Below the pieces are notes generated by a model. The model did no database searches and was not told where the DNA came from. It saw only the letters and a list, made by a program, of their open reading frames with translations. 37,687 nt of DNA from JAAYZX01 sp040770645 (GTDB lineage: Bacteria > Actinomycetota > Thermoleophilia > RBG-16-64-13), in contig JAXGIS010000015.1 in NCBI GenBank assembly GCA_040770645.1, positions 1 through 37,687 on the forward strand. Reading direction: 5' to 3'. Shown piece after piece: positions 19,050-25,532 of this stretch; the stretch's first letter is position 1, and every line of letters begins with the position of its first letter. The position numbers and the translations under genes were made by a program.

Positions 19050-19640
19050 CAGAACCGCCGGAGGCCGGCACTCGGTCGGCTGTCGGCTGTGCCGTCAGTC
19101 GTTCACCGTAAACAGGCAACTGCTTCGCGGCAACTCGCAACAAGCGGCGGTGTAAGTCGCAGGCCGGATCGTGAGAACGCACGAGAGACCAGAAGCGCGC
19201 GGGTGGTCATGTACAGAGTGGCACAATTCGTGGAGCAGCACATGCCGCACCAGTTCTGGGGAGTAGAAGCAGCAGCCGAGCGTTGAGGCTGATAGTCCCC
19301 CGCCGCGAATAGCTGCCCCAGCGCGAGCGCTGCAGACGCACGGCAGCGCGTTCGAAACAGAGGCCGTGCGAGGCCGCTAGTGCTTCCAGCCAGGAAGGTG
19401 AACACTGCCCGGCCGTACGCAACGGCCACGGCGCAGAGACGCAACGACACCGTTCCCGGTCACCAGTACCGCCATGCAGAGCCGGCAGCCGGGGCGCACC
19501 AGCCGCCACCCGCTCGCCGCCGGTGTCCCGATACTCGACTGCCCACTCCTGATCCAAGGCTGCGGGGCGCACGTAGTCCGGGAGGCAGAACCACCAATGC
19601 CCTCAACGTTCACCACCTGCGCTCCGGGAACCGTATCCAT
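19050..19640 (-). pseudogene. YgjP/DUF45-family metal-dependent hydrolase, broken
   Basis: Read across frames on the minus strand, the segment gives WLEALAASHGLCFERAAVRL, QRSRWGSYSRRGTISLNARLL, LLHELCHSVHDHPRA, and VRSHDPACDLHRRLLRVAAKQ. This is the order of YgjP/DUF45 proteins: the SRWGS strand, the HExxH zinc site (HELCH at 19218-19232) and a His-rich third-ligand region. The upstream portion (PALDQEWAVEYRDTGGERV) fits the N-terminal beta domain. Frame changes near 19260 and near 19190 break the gene, and the true start upstream of about 19600 is unclear. E. coli YgjP is reported to hydrolyse UTP; the role here is unknown. It is convergent with the broken MFS gene. Confidence 0.6.
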
Positions 19641-19929
19641 CGGCCTCCGCCCTGCATGGTTTTGACACTGTGCCAGCCCCACGAGGCTCCGTCTCCTCCG
19701 TCACCGGTAGGCCGACCCCGCCGGTTGGGCCGCCGACCCAAGAGTTGCTCACCGTGGTCATGCGCGTCTCCCTCGAACGACAAAGTCGCCGCCGATGTCG
19801 TCGCTTTGCAAACCACGGGGCCCGCCCGCCCTGGTACGGTTGTCACAGAGGCCATCACACGCGGCTGGTCAGTGAGCACACCGTGACCGGGGCGCACGTT
19901 CGGAAGGCGTCCCCGGCAAGGGAGAGTCC
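19641..19929. other. Stretch with no assigned gene
   Basis: About 290 bases between the YgjP-like and PPC-like genes. It may include the missing 5' end of the YgjP-like gene and promoters for the two divergent genes. No clear gene or hairpin was recognised. Confidence 0.4.
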
Positions 19930-20447
19930 GTGAACTGGAGTGAGGGATCGCTGGGCCGGGTCTTCGTCATCGGCTCGAAGGAGGGTGGGGAGTTCAATCC
20001 GTCGCTGGAACGTTCGCCGCCGAGCGCGGCGTTGAGCGTGGCGTGGTATTCCTGCTGGGCAGACTGGGACCGGCGATCGGGTTGTGGTCGGGCCGGCGAC
20101 GTCGGACCAAGGAGAGGGAACCAACTCGGAACTCATCACCGCGGACGCAACACCCGGCTCTTCTTACACCTCCGATACTCAGACACCGATCCATCCCTTA
20201 ATTGCACGCCTTGGCGGCGCCCACCGAAGTGCTGGCCATCGGCACAATCTTCCCCGACCCGCAAGGTCGGCCGGTGCTCCACATGCACGCGGCGGCCGGG
20301 CGGGAGGGTCGTGCCACCGTGGGTTGTACCCGTGCGGGAACGATCACTTGGCTGGTAGCGGAAGCCATATTGCTCGAGATCCTGGGCACCACCGGTGAGC
20401 GCCGGGTGGACCCTGCCACCGGGTTTGAACTCCTTAATGCCAGGTAG
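19930..20447 (+). pseudogene. PPC/DUF296-domain DNA-binding protein, frame-broken
   Basis: Starts at GTG 19930 with GGGAGA upstream (WSEGSLGRVFVIGSKEGGEF). Other frames supply FAAERGVERGVVFLLGRLGPA, VVGPATSDQGEGTNSELI, and the clean C-terminal part HALAAPTEVLAIGTIFPD, GRPVLHMHAAAGREG, TWLVAEAILLEILG. The PVLHMHA segment with its metal-binding His pair and the GCTRAGTITWLVAE helix identify the PPC (plant and prokaryote conserved, DUF296) fold, which forms trimers and in plants is linked to AT-hook DNA-binding proteins. At least three breaks lie between 20005 and 20200. The bacterial role is not established. Confidence 0.65.
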
Positions 20448-20532
20448 CGGAGTTCCGAGCCGCCGAAGACCGTCGACCAGGTCCTACGGACGCCGACAGG
20501 ACGCAGGCCCCCAGTACAGGTAATCTCTGGGT

Positions 20533-21042
20533 GTGAATGAGTTCAGAATGAAAGTACGAATCCCTCTGTGGTCGGCGACTGCGGTTCTCATCGTTCTGCT
20601 CCTGGCAATCGCCGTACTCGCGACGGGCTGTTCAGGCGCGGCTCCAACACCGGCGACCGAATCACCAGCGCCGGTCAGCAACGCCACCATCGACACCGGC
20701 TCTGCCCCCGGCGACGCAGAACTGGCGCAGGCATTCGCTCGGCACGCCACCGGTCTGGCCGTAGAAGGCCAAGGCACGGTCTACAGACTCCTGCCCGACG
20801 ACACCCAAGGCTCCCGCCATCAGCGCTTCCTGGTGGAGTTGGCCTCGGGCCAGACACTGCTGATCGCACACAATATTGACATCGCTCCGCGGATCGACTC
20901 GCTGCGTGTAGGCGACACCGTCCGGTTCAAAGGAGTCTACGAGTGGAACGCGCAGGGCGGCGTTGTGCACTGGACCCATCGGGATCCCGCCGGTATTCAC
21001 AAACCCGGCTGGATCCTACACCGCGATCGCCGCTACCAATAG
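20533..21042 (+). CDS. DUF3465-like lipoprotein
   Basis: A 169-residue exported lipoprotein: a hydrophobic signal segment (ATAVLIVLLLAIAVLATGC) ends in a lipobox with Cys34, then a Ser/Pro/Thr linker. The C-terminal ~100 residues resemble DUF3465: EGQGTVYRLLPDDTQGSRHQRFLVEL, QTLLIAHNIDIAPRID, VRFKGVYEWNAQGGVVHWTHRDP and HKPGWI. The WTHRDP/HKPGWI end is the strongest family mark. The DUF3465 fold is predicted OB-like with unknown function. GTG 20533 or ATG 20548 could start translation. It is convergent with the DUF5362-like gene. Confidence 0.75.
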   Translation: MNEFRMKVRIPLWSATAVLIVLLLAIAVLATGCSGAAPTPATESPAPVSNATIDTGSAPGDAELAQAFARHATGLAVEGQGTVYRLLPDDTQGSRHQRFLVELASGQTLLIAHNIDIAPRIDSLRVGDTVRFKGVYEWNAQGGVVHWTHRDPAGIHKPGWILHRDRRYQ

Positions 21043-21167
21043 CGGGTGACAAACACGGTATTCCCCGGGAAGAACGGTCGCGGCATCCCTGATGGGCACA
21101 GGCGCTCCTTGCCCCATTGGCCCCCGTGGAGCGGCGACCACCTCAAGCGAATAGGCGTCACCGAGAG

Positions 21168-21734
21168 CTAGCAGAACAGAAAGGGCACCAGCCCCCAATA
21201 GATGTCGTTACGGGGGACGAGTGCTGCGCCCACCACCATGACGATCACCACGAGACCCAGAGTCACAATCACCAGGATGCCGACATAGGCGAAAAACAAC
21301 TTCAGGTGTCGGAAAGCGTCGGTGATGAGGTCGGGAGAGTGGGCGGCCAACGCCTGCTTGGTCTGCGCAGAAAAGCGGAGCAGAAAGAACGCCGGGAAGA
21401 AGTAGACCACCGCCAACACCAGATAGAACGCGGCGGCGGCGAGGCCGAAGCTCTGTGCCTCTACTCCTCGTCCGGGTAGCAACTGGCCAATCAGGCTGAA
21501 TGACAACCCGAATAAGAAGACCGCCAACACCATCAGCGCACAACCGATGAACCCCATGACGGCCAAGAACAAGGCCCACTTGCGGGCCGTGGCCAACTGG
21601 CGCAGGGCGTGCGCGGTGATCCCCATGCCGTATGGAGCAGGCTGCCGGCTCATGGGTGGCTGCTGCCAACCCGGGCCGGCCGAGAATGCCGGTTGCGGCT
21701 GGTAAGAGCTCTGAGGTTGCGTATCCTGGTCCAC
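21168..21734 (-). CDS. DUF5362-like membrane protein
   Basis: A 188-residue membrane protein. A Gln/Pro/Ser-rich cytoplasmic tail of about 45 residues is followed by four hydrophobic segments: WALFLAVMGFIGCALMVLAV, LAAAAFYLVLAVVYFFPAFF, and a C-terminal pair including LFFAYVGILVIVTLGLVVIV. The ARKW...YFFPAFFLLRFS pattern resembles DUF5362, whose function is unknown. The GTG at 21734 is chosen because AAGGAGG lies 8 bases upstream; the open frame to 22082 runs through the intergenic region. It is divergent from the LPXTG gene, 362 bases apart. Confidence 0.65.
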   Translation of the reverse strand: MDQDTQPQSSYQPQPAFSAGPGWQQPPMSRQPAPYGMGITAHALRQLATARKWALFLAVMGFIGCALMVLAVFLFGLSFSLIGQLLPGRGVEAQSFGLAAAAFYLVLAVVYFFPAFFLLRFSAQTKQALAAHSPDLITDAFRHLKLFFAYVGILVIVTLGLVVIVMVVGAALVPRNDIYWGLVPFLFC

Positions 21735-22096
21735 GGGGGCGGTTCCTCCTTCTAAATGGAGCCACATCTGCTCCCAGTCCTTCGCCACTCCACCACTGTA
21801 TATCGGCAGCATCGCGGGGAAGGCAAACCCTTTCCTACGGGACGCTGCACAGAGACCAACTGCATGTCCGTGGCATAGCGAAGATCCACGCACAGTTTTT
21901 GACCACAACCCGGCCCAACGTGCACCTTCTGTTCCACGTCGAGGAGCCGCTGAAGATGCCGGCCCGCGATGGTAGACCCGCCCTCGTGGTGCACCTCCCC
22001 ACTCTCCAACTTTTTTTGAACCCCTGTAATACCGGCCGTCCTTCTCAGTTGTATGAGCAGAGACAACAGAGTGCGGATCCACAAGGAGGACCCACG
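21735..22096. promoter_or_regulatory. Divergent intergenic region before the LPXTG gene
   Basis: A 362-base gap with no gene. It must hold promoters for the DUF5362-like and LPXTG genes. A T7 tract at 22011-22017 runs into TGAAC (22017-22021), followed 15 bases later by CGTC (22037-22040). This is loosely like an ECF-type promoter but with short spacing, so the assignment is weak. Confidence 0.35.
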
Positions 22097-22755
22097 ATGA
22101 AGGCCAAGACCGACAAAAAGCATGTGATGTTCGCGATTCTCGCCCTGCTCACCACCATGGTTGTGCTCCTTCTGGCAGCCGTTCCGGCCATGGCGGGCCC
22201 GGTCCATCTCAACAGAGACGCCGCCCGTGGTTTCGTTGGCGTCGATTCCCACACACCAGGGCATATTCTCGACCAGATTGAATCTCTCGATGGCAGCCCT
22301 GCTACACCTATCCCGGAAGGCGTCGATCCCCACCTCGCCTTCTCCCAGAACCGCATCTTCTACGGCCCCTCCTCCTTGGTCTTGGACCACATCGTCCCTG
22401 GTGACGAAGCCGACGATGCAGATGAGGAAGTCGACGAGACGGACGAGGCCGAAGAGACGACCGAGACAGACGAGGCCGAAGAGGTCGACGAGGCGGACGA
22501 CTCTGACGAAGTCGAGGGGGATGAGAGCGAGGAGGCAACGGAGGACGAGGAAGACGAGAACGATGAGGTCACCGAAGAGGAAAACGAAATGATGAGGTCA
22601 CCGAAGAAGAGGCCGGTGAAGAGGATGACGGCGACGAACCCACCCTCCCCTACACCGGCGGGGACAGCACCCCGTGGCTGATTGCAGGAGCGGCCGTGAT
22701 CTTGGCAGGCGCGCTGATGGTAACCCGCCGGCGCAACGGAGACAGCCGGCGCTGA
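22097..22755 (+). CDS. Acidic LPXTG-anchored surface protein, one frameshift
   Basis: A ~219-residue sortase substrate once repaired. AAGGAGG precedes ATG 22097. A signal peptide (HVMFAILALLTTMVVLLLAA, VPAMAG) leads to a ~75-residue globular part, then ~95 residues almost entirely of Asp, Glu, Thr, Val and Ala, partly built from DEAEE-type repeats. The C-terminus is a cell-wall sorting signal: LPYTG, a hydrophobic helix WLIAGAAVILAGALMV and the tail TRRRNGDSRR. The sorting signal is out of frame because of AAA at 22587-22589; one extra A restores NENDEVTEEEAGEEDDGDEP into LPYTG. The acidic region could bind Ca2+ or act as a stretched stalk. The class E sortase next door is its likely anchoring enzyme. 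Confidence 0.8.
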
Positions 22756-22764
22756 AAGTGGGGC

Positions 22765-22801
22765 GGCGGCGGAGGGGCGCCTAGGCGCCCCCTCCGCCGC
22801 C
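22765..22801 (+). terminator. Strong hairpin between LPXTG and sortase genes
   Basis: The arms 22765-22782 and 22783-22801 are complementary apart from one bulged C (four G opposite five C). This gives an 18-bp stem about 10 bases after the LPXTG stop, without a T tract. It may set the surface protein apart from, or attenuate readthrough into, the sortase and sigma genes. Confidence 0.6.
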
Positions 22802-22872
22802 ACGTCACAGCCACGAACGCAGATCGAACCCACCGCCGAATGCCCATCGCACATCAACACCGGAGACCCGCC

Positions 22873-23567
22873 ATGAACCAGACAGATCAGACCCACACCG
22901 GCACCTCCGCCATCGCCCCTCCCACGACGCCCACAGCCCCGTCGGACCCCAGACCCGCACCGGATTCAACACCCGTACCCGAGCCAAGACCCGCACTGGT
23001 TCACTCACCATGGGGCTTCTTATTATCCTGGTGGGTGCGGGCCTCATGGCCTATCCGAAACTGACGGATCTTCACTACCTCTGGACCCAGTGGCGACTCA
23101 AAGTGGCCGCCGCCGCTCAATCCCTGTCCGGCGGAACCGGCGCCGACGAACGGAGCCTGGGCGGCGCGATTCTTCCCGACGGCACAGTGGCCTTGATCGT
23201 GATCCCTTCTATCGGTCTCGAGGCGTACGTGGTGGAGGGAACTGGTGGTTCGGCTTTGGCCCGAGGCCCCGGTCACTACCCGCACACCCCCCTCCCGGGC
23301 GAAGCGGGCAACGCCGTGATCGCCGGCCACCGCACCATGTACGGCCACCCGTTCCATGATCTCGACAGGCTGCAACCGGGCGACCGCATCCTGACCATCA
23401 CCTCCAACCGCTCCGCGACGTACCGCGTAACCGAGACCATAGTGGTCGGCCCCAGCGCCGTGGAAGTGACGGCTCAGAACCACAGAGATCTCCTCACTTT
23501 GACCACCTGCCACCCCAAGGGCAGCGCCGCCAAACGACTGGTTGTCGTGGCAGAACTTCACGATTAG
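22873..23567 (+). CDS. Class E sortase, one probable frameshift
   Basis: A cysteine transpeptidase that joins sorting-signal proteins to the cell wall. The catalytic domain is clear: AVIAGHRTMYGHPFHDLDRL holds the catalytic His, LTLTTCHPKG the Cys, and AAKRLVVVAEL the Arg. The TLTTCHP motif is typical of the class E family of Actinomycetota. A single membrane anchor (LLIILVGAGLMAYP) precedes it. The cytoplasmic Pro/Thr-rich head starting at ATG 22873, with GGAGA upstream, is in a different frame; one lost base near 23005 would join it. If not, translation must start at ATG 23010, which has no ribosome-binding site. The sigma/anti-sigma gene starts 17 bases after its stop. Confidence 0.85.
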
Positions 23568-23584
23568 GATGAGCTCAAGGGGGG

Positions 23585-25204
23585 ATGATGGACACCAGGG
23601 AACCAATCACAGACACGGCGCTGGTAGCGGCCGCCCGCAACGGTGACGCCACCGCGTACGGCGAGCTTTTCTCCCGCTATCAGTCACGTATTTACAACTA
23701 CGCCTACGGCATCGCCGGCAATCGCGAGGACGCCGCGGACATCACGCAAGAAGCCTTCGCCCGCGTGTTCGAAGCACTGCCGCGCCTAACGGGCGAACTC
23801 AACCTCTCTGCCTATGTCTACCGCACTGCCCACAACCTAGCCATCGACACGGTCAAGAGCCGCACCCGCTTCGCACAGCCTGAGGCTCTGGATATGGCGC
23901 TGGAGCCCAGCCTCCGCGCCCATCCCGAACGCGTAGCCCTGGTCCAAGAGCAGCAGGATCAGGCTTGGCAGGCGGCGTTCCGGCTGAGCGAGAATCATCG
24001 TGCCATCCTCTCCCTGCGCGAGCTGCATGATCTTTCCTACCAAGACATCGCCGACATCATGGGCATGCCTCGCAACACGGTGGGTGTGTTGCTCTCGCGC
24101 GCGAGGCTGAAGTTCAAGGAGGCGTTCAGAATGTCCTCCGTCGACATAGACAAGCTGTGTGCCGAGTGCCGGGACATGCTGCCCCTGCTCTCCGCCTATA
24201 TCGACAACGAGCTCAACGCCCAGAAAAGGGCCCGGGTTGAGGAACACCTCCAGCAGTGCGCCTTCTGTCGGCTGGCGCTCGAGGAGATGACCGAATCTTC
24301 GCGCAGCTACCGAGCCATTCTGCCCTTGTTGCCTCCGGCCACGCTGGGAGAAGGCCTCTGGACCCGCCTCAGCGACCTCACCAGTCGCGGCCGGACGGAA
24401 ACCGGCATAGGCGGGAACTCGGAGCGCAATGAGGCAAGCGCCGCGCCAAACGAGACTCCGGTACCCCGCCGAGCCAAGTCGGCAGTCCGCCTATCGTTTC
24501 CGAAGCTCATGGCGATCGTTGCGGCTGCAGGTGCCGTCCTCCTGCTGGCAGTTTGGCTGCTGACCCCGTTGCTGCTCCGCGACTCCCGACCCAGTGTGGA
24601 AACAACCGCCCGCGCCGGCTCGGGCTTCACCGCCGTAAACACCACCGGCCTTCCCGCAGTCACGAGTAGCGACAGGGACACCACACCGCCCCCCACCCCT
24701 CGTCTGATCTACCCGTCGCCGGGCCAAGTGGTCGAGGACGCTTCTGTCACCCTCCAGTGGGAGACGGTCAAAGATCCGAGCGGCGTGACCTACCGCCTGG
24801 AGGTTGAGTCGTTCAACGAGAACACGGGCAGCTACGTGCTCACGGTGAATGCCGGCAGCGTCGCCACCGGCGAGTTTGCCCACCACATGCACTCAACCCG
24901 CGAGCGTTGGCGGGTGACGGCCGTCGACGGCGCAGGCAACAAGAGCGCGCCCACCGGCTGGGCCGAATACACAAGATCTGTAGCCACTACGCGCGTTATC
25001 GCCCCGCCCACCCCAGCCACAACCGCTCCACCGACCACACCCCCCACACCGTCGCCGACGCTGGAGACTGTGACCTCCACCATAACCGTGACCACCGTCG
25101 TATCGTCCACACTCCCCACGATCACAATACCCTCAATCACTGTGCCCACTGTGACTACCTTGCGCCCTCTGCCGACCACAACCACCATCTTCGTCAAGAA
25201 GTGA
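23585..25204 (+). CDS. ECF sigma factor fused to a membrane anti-sigma factor
   Basis: A single intact 539-residue frame. Residues ~20-90 are sigma region 2 (YGELFSRYQSRIYNYAYGIA, AADITQEAFARVFEAL) and ~130-180 are region 4 (HRAILSLRELHDLSYQDIAD, NTVGVLLSRARLKFKEAF). Residues 183-237 are a zinc-finger anti-sigma domain: CAEC, then EEHLQQCAFC, the H-x3-C-x2-C site. A membrane helix follows at ~308-332 (LMAIVAAAGAVLLLAVWLL), then an outer FN3-like domain (LIYPSPGQVVEDASVTLQW to WRVTAVDGAGNKSAP) and a Thr/Pro-rich tail. Normally sigma and anti-sigma are two proteins. An internal AAGGAGG (24116-24122) 8 bases before in-frame ATG 24131 could also yield a free anti-sigma. ATG 23588 is an alternative main start. 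Confidence 0.85.
   Translation: MMDTREPITDTALVAAARNGDATAYGELFSRYQSRIYNYAYGIAGNREDAADITQEAFARVFEALPRLTGELNLSAYVYRTAHNLAIDTVKSRTRFAQPEALDMALEPSLRAHPERVALVQEQQDQAWQAAFRLSENHRAILSLRELHDLSYQDIADIMGMPRNTVGVLLSRARLKFKEAFRMSSVDIDKLCAECRDMLPLLSAYIDNELNAQKRARVEEHLQQCAFCRLALEEMTESSRSYRAILPLLPPATLGEGLWTRLSDLTSRGRTETGIGGNSERNEASAAPNETPVPRRAKSAVRLSFPKLMAIVAAAGAVLLLAVWLLTPLLLRDSRPSVETTARAGSGFTAVNTTGLPAVTSSDRDTTPPPTPRLIYPSPGQVVEDASVTLQWETVKDPSGVTYRLEVESFNENTGSYVLTVNAGSVATGEFAHHMHSTRERWRVTAVDGAGNKSAPTGWAEYTRSVATTRVIAPPTPATTAPPTTPPTPSPTLETVTSTITVTTVVSSTLPTITIPSITVPTVTTLRPLPTTTTIFVKK
24116..24133 (+). promoter_or_regulatory. Internal ribosome-binding site and ATG within the sigma/anti-sigma gene
   Basis: AAGGAGG at 24116-24122, then an 8-base spacer and ATG 24131-24133 in frame. 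The start lies exactly at the junction between sigma region 4 and the anti-sigma zinc-finger domain, where a separate anti-sigma gene would normally begin. The codons for KEA also spell AAGGAGG by chance in some genes, so function is inferred. Confidence 0.5.
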
Positions 25205-25360
25205 TATCACCGCGCCGCTTCCACCGGCGGCGATGGTTATAGCGAACCCACAACACAGGCCTTCAGCCCGGCAACCCTGCGATATCTCAGAAGGCATCCT
25301 CGCGTAGCGCTCCAGGGGGTGGTGTGGCGCCCTGGGGAGCCCGCGCTTGGTACCCTTGTC

Positions 25361-25378
25361 TACGAACATTTGTTCGTA
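25361..25378 (+). promoter_or_regulatory. LexA (SOS) box 1
   Basis: TACGAACATTTGTTCGTA has 8-bp perfect arms around TT and contains CGAAC-N4-GTTCG, the consensus LexA site of Actinomycetota and Bacilli. It lies between likely -35 and -10 elements, about 155 bases before dnaE2. Confidence 0.75.
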
Positions 25379-25451
25379 TAGACTGAGGCCATCGTTGGCT
25401 GATCATGTGCTCCCCACTTTTCCGTCCCGGGGGATCGCTATCCTCAGCGGA

Positions 25452-25465
25452 CGAACATATGTTCA
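25452..25465 (+). promoter_or_regulatory. LexA (SOS) box 2
   Basis: CGAACATATGTTCA contains the perfect 12-bp palindrome GAACATATGTTC (25453-25464), matching GAAC-N4-GTTC. It lies 68 bases before the dnaE2 ATG. Confidence 0.75.
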
Positions 25466-25532
25466 TATATTATGAAGTATTTTGTTGCATTTTATTAATA
25501 TCGCAATCACTTTTGCATAGAGAGCGTCTACC

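Larger units (their letters stand above)
25205..25532. promoter_or_regulatory. Regulatory region upstream of dnaE2
   Basis: A 328-base gap without a gene. It holds two LexA-type boxes (listed separately) and a marked AT-rich stretch at about 25465-25515 before the dnaE2 start. TTGTCT (25356-25361) and TATAGA (25377-25382) flank the first box at 15-base spacing. Confidence 0.55.

Noticed and set aside
17730..20447. Insertion sequence or transposon causing the broken genes
   Set aside because: No transposase motif, no long terminal inverted repeats and no target duplications were seen; the breaks are small frame changes within otherwise continuous genes.
21016..21198. A 60-codon frame between the DUF3465-like and DUF5362-like genes
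   Set aside because: Overlaps both neighbours' ends, lacks a ribosome-binding site and shows no recognisable pattern.
22360..22896. Ser-rich 178-codon frame antisense to the LPXTG gene
   Set aside because: It is the mirror of the Asp/Glu repeat region; GAC/GAG codons give GTC/CTC and shifted TCG/TCC runs.
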